From the NCBI GenBank assembly GCA_963277665.1, contig OY728122.1:2123334024-2123398023 (forward strand): DNA of 64,000 nucleotides. The letters are read 5' to 3'. A model generated the notes under the pieces. The model was not told the origin of the DNA. It was given only the letters and a program-made list of their open reading frames with translations, and ran no database searches. Positions within the stretch are counted from its first letter, which is position 1; each line of letters starts with the position of its first letter. A program made the position numbers and the translations under genes. This document shows, piece after piece, positions 46,335 to 60,959 of this stretch. The DNA is from Viscum album. Taxonomy: Eukaryota > Streptophyta > Magnoliopsida > Santalales > Viscaceae.

Positions 46335-47442
46335 CGCAGTAGTAGTGATAGCATAATACCTTCATTGTTACCTTGGAGATTGTTGTTGATTTCCTCTAGA
46401 AACCCTTGGCTTAGGGTAATTGTTTTCATAATTCCCATGATCCTTGCAGTTGCAACACTAAACCACTTGTTGAGCATTGATCTAAAACTTCCTTCTTTCA
46501 CATTAGTAGGATTTTTCATATTTCTTCATAATTTCTTGGCCTGATTTCTCAGCTTTCCACATTTGATGTAATTTCTGGTTCCCCTTAGACAATTCCCAAG
46601 ATTCTTCTTCCCACAACTTTTTCAAGGGGGATATTCGAGCTTCTTTCCATCATGGGATTTTTTTTTCGACCACCCATGTTGTTCTCTATTTTTTTCACTT
46701 CTTGTCACCAGGTCAATGATACCACTAAGAGTCTCAAATCTCCATTTCAACCTTGAGGGTACAATAGAAAATCTCCCCATAAATTTCGAAGTTTTAATCG
46801 CCAACACCTTTTGTAGACTCGGTTTTAGCCTGCTAAATTAGTGATCCACCTTGATTTCAGTGTTCATGAAAAATCCAAAGGCATAACTTGAAAGACTTAT
46901 AAAGTTTGATTCATACACCCCGATGGATTCATCTTCTTCTTGAGACCGAGGAACTTCCTTTACATATTCATATTTAGTTTTCAAGGAAAATATTTACTGA
47001 AAAACATCCTCTTGAATTCCTATCAATACATGGAATCAATTTCCTCTTGGGATTTTTTATTCATGATCTGCGTCCACCACTGACCAGTTTCCCCATCAAA
47101 ATAATAGACTTCCAGTACAAATTTCTCTTCTTCCAAACACTGGAGGATGGATAATATCATTTTAGCGGAGTAAATCCACTATTTCGTGAGGAGGGGATCA
47201 TAAGATCTGCTAAACATGGTAGGCCTTTTCCATTATAAGGATTCTACGACAACTTTCTCTTTCCTTGGATGAGGATGTAATTCCACATGATTCAAGTTAT
47301 TATTCATAACTTGAGCGAGCTGAGCAAGTATTATCATGATGTTTTGATCACACATTTGCATCATATCAGGAATATTATTAGAGAAATATTCACATTTCCT
47401 ATCACATTGGTTGTCTGAACATGTTCTTTTATTTTCCTCCAT
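46335..47442 (-). pseudogene. Gag of element 3 (broken)
   Basis: The start MEENKRTCSDNQCDRKC at 47442 runs open for 69 codons with Gln/Asn-rich sequence (LAQLAQVMNNNLN). The capsid core follows in decayed form: YFDGETGQWWTQIMNKK and EFKRMFFSKYFP near 47000-47110. A knuckle remnant reads CCNCKDHGNYENN near 46440, with the spacing disturbed. Stops and frameshifts occur throughout. The N-terminus is the part shared with element 2. Confidence 0.82.
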
Positions 47443-47952
47443 TAACTAAGAAAACTAATGTACAATTATAGGGCTTGAATACTTATATATTAAACATAAA
47501 TAAGAAATTTTTGAACATAAAAAATATAAACATGTAGAGGACAAGTATATCCTAACTTGTAGTTCCTTAGTATTAAATCTAGGTTATCCTAGATCTATTT
47601 CTTACCTTATATTCTTATCGGATTTTTTATTCCCATAATAATGGTTTGTACTTTGATCATGAATTTACCAAAGAATATCCCTAGAAAGCTTCAAACTAAG
47701 AGTGCAACAAGGCATGTTTTCAGGTAGTAGGATAGCCTAGGTTAAGCCTGAAACTCCTTGTCAGAGTTTTCACTCCTAGGTACATATGATCCAGAGCTTC
47801 CTCTACCTGTTTTTATCCTAATAGTGATGTATTTCTTTGATAAACCACTTACTCTATACTTACCAAAATTTTGGGGTGTTTTCTTATAATTTGTCTCATC
47901 ATTAAGGTTCTTACTAAAGTGCTCTATTCCAAATCTCCAAAAATAACTAAAA

Positions 47953-47969
47953 CATCCTCTGATAGAAAC
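47953..47969 (-). other. Primer-binding site of element 3
   Basis: Minus strand GTTTCTATCAGAGGATG directly after the 5' LTR. Nine of twelve bases match TGGTATCAGAGC (initiator Met). Confidence 0.75.
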
Positions 47970-50900
47970 TATTGTGACCCTGACCTTTTACATATAGAAT
48001 TACATGATTTCAATCATAATTATACATTGTATTACTTTCCAAGGAACATAAAGTCTAGTGTATTGGAAGACTAGGTACATAATAAAACATTATCAAAACA
48101 ACTTTTCATTTAAAATGCACAATGAGATCATATCTTCCATTGTGATCATACATCTAAATCAGATAACCTTGGTATAACATGAAAAAAAGGATGAGCTAAA
48201 ATCCCAGTAAGGGAATAACCATAATAACAATGCATTAGGACATGGGATAGAAGTAATGACATGATGATATGAAAAGGCATGTAACATATCATAACCAATA
48301 AACATGGGATCATTTATATATGGAATCATAGAAATGTGGCAGAAAAGTAAAAAAATAATTTAGTACAATTCAAGTCTAACCTCCAAGATCATTTCCTATA
48401 GGAGCATAAGCCAAGGATAATAGCGAAGACCTTTTCACATAGTAGCACAAGCGAAGGCTAAACGCCAAGACCGTCGCACATAACTTCTCATGACACTCAA
48501 CTTTACCCATTGCATTGGAGCACTATTTGGGCTCACCCATTTTACATTTCATGAATACGTTTTCCACATAAATAATCATATATAATCAATCTTACTTAAA
48601 CATAAGGGTTCCCCATGGAATGAATTGGGTACCACAATCATGACATAAAGCATAACTAGTGGACATATCATGAAAGTGTCCCTGAAAGAAAGGAATTAGA
48701 ACATAAATAGAAATTCATATTGTAAAATTGGATTATATCATGGTAAGTGATATCAAATATATGTAAAAATATGTATGAAATGTATTTGAGAAATTTAAGA
48801 AATTAAATCATTTTTGTGCAGTTTTAAGCAAAATACTATAGATCTTTCAAAATACAAAAGTGAAAAATCATTTATATAAAACCAGAAGTGAACCAAGAAT
48901 GTTTTAATAATAAAGTGACTTATTTTATAAAGACAATGGGGGATTAAAATATAGGATATAGTGCACATGAAATTGGGAAAAAATTTGGGAATTCCCTTAA
49001 AACGAGTTTACTTATTGGGAAGTATCGAGGAGGGATTCAATTAAAACAATGTATATCCAAAAAGAGAATGAGGGATGGATCTTGAAACATGATTTTTGAC
49101 CATATATAAATCATGTTGAAGTTTTAAATAAAAAATAAAATACAAATTTATTTGGGTAAAAATATAGATAGAGAAATCGAAAGGAATAGAGGCAGTTCGG
49201 GTAGATTTCCTTACGGATTATTAGTGTGGTATCAGGTGTACTTATGAGGGCTTCATGAGAGATAAATAGGTTTCTCATCACTTATAAATAATGAGGTAAT
49301 TATTTGGTAGGTGTAAAATCATACCACATTATTAGGTATTACACATAAAATGGTAAAGCATAGAGGACATTCTTAAATAAAAGTAAAATGGAGAGGATCC
49401 CTTACCTTAAGTCTGATGGTGATATTTTCTTGAGATTAATGACTGGAACAAAAAAATTAGGTTCATTAATTAATAATTATAGAAACTGTTATATATGTAA
49501 AAGATTTTGATAACCTTTTTATGTTCATTTATAACCATTTTTATTGGATAGGTGGTTCAATTTCATTGTTCGGGTCTGTTTTCTTACTTGGTTTTAATGG
49601 TCAGTTCATGTTAGGATAAACATATATGATGAAGGTGATTGTCTATAGTTGAAGTTATATTTTATTATTAAACATCTAGAAGGATAAATGGTTTAAAACT
49701 TAATTTGGATAATTAATTTGAATTTGAATCATTATATAAAACATTTGTGACATCCTTTTGTGTTAATTGGTTGGTTTTTTACTATAAAGAACACATTTTG
49801 TTTTATAAACCAAAAAACATGTGTACAAAAGGATTATAGAACCATATATGCGTAATAATACATATATTATGGTCTAGTTCCACAATGAAAATGGTTTCAT
49901 CACTATAATTGAAGATGGTAATGGAAATTTATAACTCGTCGTCCTTGATTGTACTAAATTAATACATCTCAAGTGGTGCTTTCATTACATTCAAATAAAA
50001 TATGTGGAAAGGAGAGAAGATACTGAATTATAACATTAGAATAAAATAATTAAAGTAAATTTATATTACTGGAGTTATCATACCATTTGGGTGAAAGGAG
50101 GTGAGTAAAGAAACATGAAATTAAATTAACTTAAAAGAAATAAAAGAATTAGAAAGAGGAGTTTTCCGCCTTCGAGAGCCTCTTATGGGGAGAGTATTTG
50201 GTATATTGAAGAGACTAAGGGATGTTGGACGTGGGGAAAGAACTTGGGAAGATATATGGGAATAATATTGGAAAGTCACAAGGCTTTAGAAAAGTGAAGA
50301 TAATAGGTAAGGATGGGTGGTATGTACAGTGGAGGGGAGGAAGGTTTCCATAATATTATAATCATTAATTTATTATTTCCTCACAAGATAAGAAATAGTG
50401 AGTATTCCATGACCTATAATAGTAAAAAAAATTCATGTGAGTTTGAGATTTGGGTGCTTACATCACTTATGATGTCAGAATTAGTGGATTTATATTTTAA
50501 AGTATTTATACAGTAAATTAATGTATTTTACTATTCACCAAAAATTCATGTATTTTAGAAAAGTCCCAAAAATTCACACTAACCATTTTTCGACGTGTAT
50601 AATCCAAAAATGATATCAATTTTTTCACAAATAGTTTTCTAAATATTAATAATTTAACATTTAATTACGTTAATAATTTATTCAAAAAATAATAATTTTA
50701 AAACATTTATTTTCTTATTACAAGATATAGGTATATCGTACTCCCACTTGAATCTTATTTATATAATGTCAAAGGCAATGTTACTATTCATTAGGGTATG
50801 TATCTATTCAAAAGGGTAACCTTGCTATTCATAAGGGTAAGTTACTATCCACCAAAAATTATATTGGTCATATTATACTCCAAATAATTTACTGATTGCA

Positions 50901-51055
50901 ACCGTGTATGTTAGATTTCAGAAATACAAATCACAGAAGTGAAAACCATATGTTTAAGGGTCACATAGTACTTAGTAGTCCATTGTGTTGTGATTTCAAC
51001 TGATTATATAAAATATTTATATGAATTTAATTTAAATTGATAAAACATTTGGTCA
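47970..51055 (-). repeat. Element 3 right LTR (5' LTR)
   Basis: Pair of 39791-42885. It starts TGACCAAATGTTTTATC at 51055 and ends near CAATA at 47970. It carries a decayed form of the palindrome (CCCATTGCATTGGAG at about 48506-48520). The region 47443-47952 between Gag and the primer site is leader without a gene. Confidence 0.87.
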
Positions 51056-53300
51056 ATACAGAAAACATCAACATATTAATAACATAAATTGGTAATATGA
51101 TGTTATCATAATGATATACAAGATGGGAGAAAAGGGAATGGGTAAGCAAAAATAAACATTACATTATATAAGAATAAAAAAATGGCAAAAATTTGTCTCC
51201 CCTTGAATAATGAGCACTAGCTCACTCCTCTTCACTTGTACTTCATCCTAGTATAGAAAATCAAACATCCATAGTAGGATTCCTTACATTATCCACACAT
51301 GCAACCACAAAGTCTGTACAAGTATCAATCAATTCCTAAAAAGGTTAGAGTAAAACACATTGGGCCACCAATAACGGTGTCTATAACCAATCCATTCTTT
51401 GAATAATACCTGAATTAGTGTGCTGGTATTATAGGATAAAACCTGAAAATGAAACTATAATGTAATATAGTCTAAGAATATAGTTGTTACAAGAAGAAAT
51501 ATATAAATGAGTAATAACTACATACTAAGTAAAAACCATCAGTTATTTCATACTTTAGTCATATCAGGTGTCAGGACTACATGGTCCAGGACCCAAGGCC
51601 ATTGACCAGGGCATCCTCCTTGAGTCTGAGGAACTCATCCAAGGAAAACATTGTATAGACTACAGTGGCGCCCAATGATCTAATTTGATGTGGTCCACAC
51701 TTCCAGATAGATCCAAGGAGATAATTACAAGGTATCCAAATTTCCATAAATATGAGTCAAATTTCTGTTACCAACCATGATGTCAGTGCCATATCACAAT
51801 ACCCAGGGTTGTTGCCATACCGCGAAATCCATGGTCAGTACCATTCTAAAATATCAATCATCAAACATATTATATAAGGGATAAAAGGGTCCTTGTTATT
51901 GTATATTTACATAAAACATCCAATAAATCACATTAATTTTATTCATCAATTCAGTAACATGTTATTAAAAGGGAATGTTAATGTCTAAGACACGTTACAA
52001 ACCATTTATATAATTAAGAATAGACTAAGAGACTTTCAATCTTGTTTCAAAATTCACTTTTAATACACATAATTTCCTAAATAATTTATAAATGAACATA
52101 TACTAAAATAGGTATTTATCCATTTAAAATTCCTTCAATTAGTATAAAACTTCCACTCACTAGTGGTAAGATTAGTACATCCAAAGGGGTGGCTTAATCA
52201 TATGAATTTAATCGAACCCACCTCAAGGAGTGGTTTGGTCTGATGTCAGAAACATCAAACAATGTCATAAGTGAATAATCAACATCAGGATTATGGTGTA
52301 AATAATTAATTTATGGTATTAAAAATTTTATAAGGAAGGCCCAATGGGACCAACCAGTGGAATAAAAATATAAGATATAGGTATCAATATTTAATGGAAA
52401 ATAGTATAGACCATATACCTTATACCAGTAGTATACTTCCCATATAGTATCATTCTCTAATCTAAGATAGATTGGGATATTTAAAAGAAAAAAACAAACT
52501 CCATGAAATAGTGAATACTAGCTTTTAGGGATTTATAATTTTATATAAAAAGGAAAACGATGAAAATAAGAAAGAGGACTCATAGTCTTATTGTAATCTA
52601 TCCAACATGAAAAATGACGATCGAATCAAATGTTAGATATGAGATTTATCTCGAAGCCTAGGAAGAGTTGGAGGATTCACCTATAGAGAAGGGGTTTTTT
52701 AGTGAAAAAAAGAATAATGGTTGTCTTAAGGGTTAAATGGTTTAAGGGAAAATAATAAATTCATGTTATTTGAAGGGTAGCAGGTTTTTTCCTCATGATT
52801 TGAAAAACTATGTTCAATCCATGGAAACCAACTTACAAAAGAGACACCCCCCCCCCACACACACACACATTTATAATATCTAGGTACATATTTTGAGAAA
52901 TGATGCACATCCCATGAAAGATTACTATCCAAGGCCTCCTACCATCACACATCTAGTAACATGGTTAGGAGAAAATGTGTTCCAACCATGTGACACTCAC
53001 CTGGAATAAAGTATAAGATTTTTATGGCCCTGAGAATCCTCTCACATAATTATAAAAACTATTATCCACCCATTTTGGGTTGCATAGTTGATCAGTAGAG
53101 TTATCACTAATCATCTGCCAACTATGTGCCACTATCTGTTTCTCCAAAAACTAGAGTTTCAGGCTCTAAATAGACCACAAATGCTCTGAAATCACCATGA
53201 CATCAATAGGAATTCCCATAAAGTTCAAATAATGGGATCAAATTGAAAATATAAAATATCCATATCTCTAGATAAAAATTATAATCTTACAACATCTACA
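51056..53300 (-). repeat. LTR-like repeat, copy 1, part after the insertion of element 3
   Basis: Aligns with 58540-60760 through many ordered blocks: AATGGGAATAGGGAAA-like, CTCACTCCTC, GGACCCAAGGCCATTGA, GGAACTCATCCAAGG, CATATTATATAAGGG, CCAAGGCCTCC, GGTTAGGAGAAA and ATCTGTTTCTCCAAAAACTA. It is diverged throughout and its right end is uncertain. Confidence 0.7.
52847..52869. repeat. Microsatellite (C)10(AC)6
   Basis: Ten C followed by alternating AC in an otherwise AT-rich context; absent from the second copy of the surrounding repeat near 60300, where a shorter C run followed by ACAC is present. Confidence 0.9.
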
Positions 53301-56300
53301 ACATAGAACTTACCATCCTCGAAAATCCTTTGAGGGTATCAAAATGAACAACCATATGTACCTATGAAGGAAGTTCTTGATCAAAAATACATATTTCATT
53401 TCCAAATGACCAATTTACCTTCAACTATCTAAAAACATATGGTCCTAAATCATAAATATTCCAAACAATGCTCATTATAGTGGTCGAAACATCAACATGG
53501 AACCTACTCGAGCACATCTAAACATGAGATATGGTCATGACGTGATCTCTTCCATCAACTGGTGTATGGATCTCTCCACCATAGGATATTAATTTCAATA
53601 ACAAATTCCAATCCATGTAACATCCACTATTATAATTTCCTAAAAAATTACTCTCTTTCCATCCTTACAATGCTCTGGGCATGTTTCCTATTCTCATAAA
53701 CCCAATCACACATGAGGACACTGACCACGGTCCTCTATTTGATTGAAATGGTCAAATTTCGATCCACTTGGATTATCCTTATCATGTCATCATTTCTATG
53801 AAAAATACTTGGAAGACCTCTACCGTACACCCATATCAACACATGTAATACTATACATAGTTTCTCACCAATTCCATATAGAATCTAAAAGAACTTAATT
53901 CGAACACCTCTGTCTAAAATTTCTGAAAACACTCATCTTCAATAGCTGACTCATCTAAAACCAAACCCTGATGGATTCAAACTAAGGAACACCAAGATCT
54001 TTTTGATCTTGATCACTAAATCTCATAACTGACTTTGGGTGTTATCACATATCTAAACCATCCCCCATTCATAATCACTTCCATTCTACAACACAAGCAC
54101 TGAGGCATTACAAATCTAGAATCCATGGATCATCACAAGATATTCTGAGCCCGAAACCCAATCATAGGCTCCACATAACATTGTAATAAAATCTATACCA
54201 AGATTTTAGTGAATAATGCATATTTACATGGATCTATTCATCTAACAGTATAAAAGATCTATGAATAATATCACACAATCGATATTAGGGTCCCCTAACC
54301 CTTCTCACATGAGGGTCTCACACTAGTGATTGATGTCCAGCTTCCCATCCTAGAAGAATCCACAACGTCGCACCAATGAAAGGAGTTCCTGATTACAACA
54401 TATCATTCTCCATCCATATTAGAACATAATTTCTTGCATGGAAAATATATCACTCATATCCAAGTGCATACAAAAACATTATCAATCAACCATTCATTCA
54501 TACAAAGAATGGCTCCTCATGAATTCATTGAGTTTCAACATACAACGAGGGTCGCTACCCTCAAATGGAAAAAAAATTTCTCCCCACTTATATCTTACCT
54601 TAAACTACTCATCGAGTGTGTCTTATAAGAAGTATCTCAATCAGACCTAATAAATGCATTTAGCTAGCTCGGAATATAGCTGACACTCGCATAGAGTACT
54701 ATAAATGATGATAATATATTGGGAATAATAACCACCTAACTAATTATACACTATGATTTCATTGTTAGATGTGTATCTCTCTCTATGGGACATGCTCTAT
54801 CAAAACTATTTATAATTTCATTTAACCCACTTCTTATATAATGTCTCCAGACAATGTGTGTCGAGGTCTATCCATTGATCAGGCACCTCACAAAACCCAA
54901 TTTATTTTCCAAACAATTACCATCACCATTTGTAGAATAAGAATATAGTTCTTCAATAAAATCCTAGGACACTCCCATAATATGAAAGATGAAGTTCCCC
55001 TTTGTGATGTTTCAAACTAATTACATCCAACTTCTATCCAAAAAGACTAATAGACCATCTGTATCCAACACCTTCTGAAAATGATCAACCATAGTCATAG
55101 GCTCATTATCTCTACTTATCACGATTCCCTAACTACCCAAGGATTATTATTCATAATTAATGAACACTTATGAGTCCCATACTCTGCACTTGTTGAATTT
55201 TCCATTATTGGAAACTCAAATATTATCCCCAACCAACCCATGATTATCCAAAAATTATCCAAAACCATTATCATACCCTAACAAAATAGTTTTTAGGGTT
55301 ATTCCCCTAAATGCACAAATTGTATTTAACATAACCCAATTAAAGAATTCATAGTTCACCTTATAAACTCTCATACCAAACATTAGTCAATCAACTCAAG
55401 GTTGGATAATTAAAAGGGATTCCATCTCAATAACTGTTGTCTCTTATAAATTTCAAACATTTTAACTTAAACCTCAAAATTACACATGAATGTTGAAGTA
55501 ATAACCACCAAAGTTTAACCTCAACTCCTAGTGTACATCTATGGTTGGATACTCAAAAAATCACTTCATCATCCTATCGCCTTGAAGAATAGATGAACTA
55601 CTAACCTTTAAATATCTCAGATCTCTTACACACTTCAATCCTGAATCTAGAATCTATACTCGATCTGTACTCACACTTCAATCAAAACACAATGCATTTT
55701 TTATACTAGAAATTATGAAATTTGAAATGTTTTTCTAACCATTCCTAGATGGTTCTCTTCGGTGGTGTTCCCTCTACCAGTAAGGACATTCTTTCCATTA
55801 CTAATGAAATTCTCTCCGCCATAGGAGTTTTCTATCAATCATCATACTAAGAATGGAAACTCATTCCATTTTACATGCTTAATTCACCACCTAATTTGTT
55901 TTATAGACATATAAAATATTCTTATACCAATCTTTAACATAATAAGAGAAATAAAACATCCTCTTATAAGTGTAATAGATCGGGGTCACTTTTATACTCT
56001 CACGTGATGCTCCTCCTGATCCATGTTCACGCACATCACTAAAATTAGGCATTAAATCCAAAACTAAATTGGATTTGTGGAGGTCATCCACCTGGTAATG
56101 TTTACAACATCATCTCGAGAACTAGTATTACCCAACCATCAATTTATAGCTCAATTATACAATTTTATTTACAAAACCTACAAACCAAGTTCACTCTACT
56201 CAGGAGATGACTAGTGAACTTAGTCATTACATACTCATGACCCTTTTCAAGTAGTTGTGATACAACACGTTTTTAACATGTTACATTACCTTACCACTCA

Positions 56301-58410
56301 AACTATTTTGAGAAAAACCATTCCCAAACATCATATGGTTCACTAAACTCCTCTTTAACACAACCTCACAATGTATAAAATCCATACTGCCTCAAAATCA
56401 CCACAATTAAATAGGGGGTCCCATTTTCTTTTAATTTTCAAGTCCAATAGTACTATACTTCCAAGAAAATGATAACACATAAAAATGTTTTACCAAAGTT
56501 CATATTATCCATTATGATTATCAACCTAGATTAAAACATTTTGGGTTATAAATCTAAAAATAGGAATATATATATGATCAAAAAAGATTCTAATCATTCT
56601 AGAAATGTATAACCCACAGATCTTTAGAATTTACTAATGATCATAACTCAAACCAAGTTCAACTTACTGAATTACCACCCATCTACCCAATGAAATTATT
56701 AAAAAACTAAGAGTCTCCCCCAAGTCAAATGGTACCCAAATAGAACCTCTCATCGGAGAACTCGACATGATCATATACCAACACTTTTTATCTCTAAGGG
56801 GAATACCACCATAGGCTAACCCTTAACTCACATATGAAATCAACCCAAAATACTAGTGTCACATGTAAAAGGTCACCAGGAACACATTCTTAATATCTAG
56901 GTCAGACATAACTAACGAAAAAAACTAACTAAACCCCAAAGGTATGATTTTTGTTCAATTCCATAGTACTCTCAAAGAAACATTAAACCAACACCCTATA
57001 CTAGGGATGTATCTAAGAACCACAATAAGTGTTTTATTCAACACATTAAATCAATTAACCCTTATATTTAATATTAAAAAGGCTTAGAAATACAGTCTAA
57101 CAAGTACCAGTTTTAAAGGATGAAATTTTACAAGTTGGAATTGGAACATTCTTTAGCTGGCATCCCATCAATGTTTAGGGAAAATTTCACTCAATTTCAT
57201 TTTAAACCATTTAATTTATCCATTATATTTAATAATTGGGATTAGTTAAATAAAATTTCACTCATTATCTATATAGAAAATTGATCTTTATGTTGTAACT
57301 AAAATTTTAATTAACTAACACCTCATATCAATAAGGATTATATCACATAAAGGTATTTCATCATTTTAGAGGAATTAGGTAAGTAGTCTTCCACAACTAA
57401 TTTCTATGTAACACTATATAAGTGGTTGATGAAGCATTAAATTATCATACCTATTTTTCATAAACATATACCTGATGATTTTAGTATATATCAATATGAA
57501 GAATAGTCAAATGTGACTAAAAAGGGTCCCATCTAGCCCACATGGATCCAGTTATATAAGAATCTATTCATTTATGTGTCAAAATTTATCAAATTTTCAA
57601 TTTACATGATGATTAAATTAGATTAATCATCATTCCAATTTTATATATAACTAACCTATTAAGTTAAAATCGGAATTATTATAATAGAAATCATACTCTA
57701 ACATTTGATCTCAGGATGTAACAACTCTATATTTGATGATTTGAATATATGGATCACCATTTCCAATTTATAAAATTACAAGATTTATAAATTAAATTTG
57801 GAATTAATTTAATCATAATAAACTAATGTTTCATCCCATGAAATTAAGGTTACATTGCTCAAACGTTTCATAACTGGTTAATTAAGGTTACACTATCAGG
57901 ATATATAGGAAAACGCTGTTTAGGTTGATAAAAATAATAATAATAAACAATTATTGATTCTCATTTCCCTAAAAGAAACATTATTCAATTTACCAAAATA
58001 GAAATCATGGAACATAGGAAATTCCATAGGTAATTCACATATTAAAGTAAATATTTCATGAAATATCCATGAAATATAAATCTATATGTGCTATTAATGA
58101 TGCATAAACAATACTGTCATGTCGGTCCAAGACAAGGGTAAAATTAGTATAACTATAATAAGAAAAATCCAAAATAGAAAGTTTCACCCCATAAAATTTA
58201 GATTTTTTCATGTATGTCGTTAGCTACTCCTAAGTATAGGCTCATTCCCAAATTCTGACACATTCTAGTCTCACTTCAACCAACCCAAAATATAAATACA
58301 AAGTAAAAGGAGATCTAATAGAACTATGTGATGTATCAGACCCATTTCATTCATAAGTAATTAAACCAGGTTCAGAACATGACCTCAAGTGTGCCTCCCC
58401 ATATGCCAAA
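53301..58410. other. Degraded sequence between two LTR-like repeats, no gene seen
   Basis: No frame exceeds 70 codons and I found no reverse transcriptase, integrase or Gag motif on either strand. The leader next to 58411 resembles the leader upstream of the copia gag at 39640 for about 40 bases and then diverges. From position and the flanking repeats it could be the decayed interior of a related element. I see nothing else to report in it. Confidence 0.4.
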
Positions 58411-58419
58411 GGCTACCAA

Positions 58420-60760
58420 CTAGTAGTGAGGGTTTATGGTGGTATATTGGGGAGACTATACCCTCTTTGTCTGAGTTTATCATAGAGTTGATATATAAAT
58501 TAATAAGAAAAATAAATAATATAATGGAAGAATAAAATTGAAAAAATGCATATAGTAATAACTGAAATAGAGAATAATCAGTGTCATATACAAAACATAA
58601 TGATATTAATATGCTTTAAAAATGGGAGAAATGGGAATAGGGAAACATACATAAACATTAAATGAAATTAAAATGCAAAAGAAATACAAAAATTTATCTC
58701 TACTGGCATAGTGATCACTATCTCAGTCCTCTACTCATGTACTCCATACGAGTAAAATAATTCAAGCACCCATAGAAGGTCAGTTCCCCTTATAAACACT
58801 CACATAAATGAAGTATATCTGGATACAAATCGATGGTCCAAACATGGTGTGAGTAAAACATAGTATTCCACTACAAACAGTGTCTATAACCGATCTAGTC
58901 TATGAATATTAGTTGTATTAGTGTTCTTGTATAATAGGAGTAAATATAAAAAATGAATGTTTAATATAATCAATTACATGAATATAATTGAAATAATGAG
59001 AAATCTATAAATTATGGATAATTTTATACTAGGGTAAAACCATTAATTATGGTATATCTCTTTCATATCATGTGTCATACCTATATGGGCTAGGACCCAA
59101 GGCCATTGAACAAAGAGTCCTCCTCAATTAAAAGGAACTCATCCAAGGTAAATTCATTAAATACATGAGTGGAGCCTAAGGAGATAATATGAGGTTGTCC
59201 ACACATCAAACCTGATCCAACAAGATAATTATGAGGAATCCAAATTTCTTGAAATATAAGTGTGTTGTTAGTTCCATACCATGATGTTGGTTTCATACCA
59301 CAATACGCATGGTCGGTGTTATGTTATGATATCCATGGATGGTGTCATACCAAAATATCCATTATCGAACATATTATATAAGGGTCAAAGGGGTCATGAT
59401 AGTGTACATCCCCTTTATTAGTTCCATACAACTCATTTATTTTTTTAACCAAATCACTTACCATGGATAGAATGATTAATGTTAATGTTCATGCCAAAAT
59501 ACAAACCATTTACATGAATAAGAATAAGGTAAGATATTATCTATATAGTTTCAAAATTTATGTCTAATCCACTTCATTATCGTTCTTATTTATAAATTAC
59601 AAGTTTCTAAAATTGGTATTTAACCTTCTATAATCTCTTAAATTTATATAAGACTTCTACTCACAAGTGGAAATCTTTTCACATCTGCCTAAAGGTGTGG
59701 ATTTTGTTGAATTTAGAAACCTCCAACCACTTAAAATGGGGGTAAGGTGCATCATTATTATGGTTTAAACAATTAACAGAAGGTATTACACATTTTATAA
59801 GAAATTTATGGAGGTACAGGTGTGCGGAATAGTGGTACAAGATATGGACATAAATACTTTTAGGGAAAATGAATATACTACATACCTTATAGTTGATGAA
59901 TCATTTAGTATCAGCCACTAATCTAGTATAAAATGTAATATATCAAATAAAATGATCAAACAATTTTGAAAATAGGGAATATTAACTCGTATATTTTTCT
60001 CATTCGATATGGAATGGAAAACAACAATAATAAATTAGTTGAATCATAGTCTTACTGTAAGATATACCATGCGATAAATGGTGATCAAATCAAACATAGA
60101 ATGGGAGTTTTGTATTGAATCCAAGGAATGGGTGGATGAAATATCTCTAGAAGATGATCTATTATGCATGAAATGGAGAATAAAGGGTTTCTCAAGTATT
60201 TTAGGTTTTAAGTGAAAAGTGATAAAATATCCATTTTTAAATGGTTTCATTATTTAGTCGCAATTATATCCAAACCATGTGCCAATGACTTGAACCTACT
60301 ACCCAAGGTCCCCCCCACACAATCACTCATATAGGTGAATAGTTTGACAAACCTTGTGCAGACCGTGTCAACGAACTATCCAAGGCCTCCACCCCTTGAG
60401 CGGTGAGGCCCATGGTTAGGAGAAATCATGTTCCAATAATATGACATGATTATTCCATAAAATGTAGGTTTTAAATGTTCATATTCCTCCTCTAATATTG
60501 TTATAAATACCATGCTACTCCCCCCTTGTTCTAGTTGGTTAAGACACATGGTTTTCACTAACCATGCACCCCTATCTGTTTATCCAAAAACTACAGGTTT
60601 GAGCTCCAAAAAAGACCCAAACTCTCCCCAAATATCCATGATATCATTATAAATTCCCATATAGATAAAATTATGGGCTGGAACTAAAAATTTCAAATAT
60701 AAATTGCACAAAAGAAATATCAATATCTTATACGTAGAAATAACATTAATGAAGTTTTGT
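58420..60760 (-). repeat. LTR-like repeat, copy 2
   Basis: Uninterrupted copy of 39665-39790 plus 51056-53300, in the same orientation. It begins CTAGTAGTGAGGG beside the primer-like TTGGTAGCC (minus strand) and is about 2.3-2.5 kb long. It has no coding capacity; frames at 59090-59296 and 60044-60250 are not conserved in copy 1. Confidence 0.7.
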
Positions 60761-60959
60761 TTACCTCTACGATAAGTGATGTTGGGTAGGGTAGTATCCT
60801 ACTCCACTAATTGATTTAGTTATTTCTATTGAATATTGGGACACTCCTACTAATCATGGAATTTAAATTCTCCATACTCAATATATTCTATATCTTTTAT
60901 ATTAATCCTTGATTTTAATTGATAACACTTGAAGCCCCCCAATTTTCTAGAACCATTGA

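Larger units (their letters stand above)
39791..51055 (-). mobile_element. Element 3: old Ty3/gypsy chromovirus nested in a repeat
   Basis: An 11.3-kb minus-strand gypsy element. LTRs of about 3.09 kb (39791-42885 and 47970-51055) enclose a 5.08-kb interior with Gag, protease, reverse transcriptase, RNase H and integrase in the gypsy order. The LTRs are clearly diverged from each other, more than those of element 1, and no matching target-site duplication is visible (ATACA on the right, GAAAA on the left). The polypurine tract and primer site are still recognisable. Catalytic residues are lost in protease, reverse transcriptase and integrase. Gag begins like that of element 2. Confidence 0.9.
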
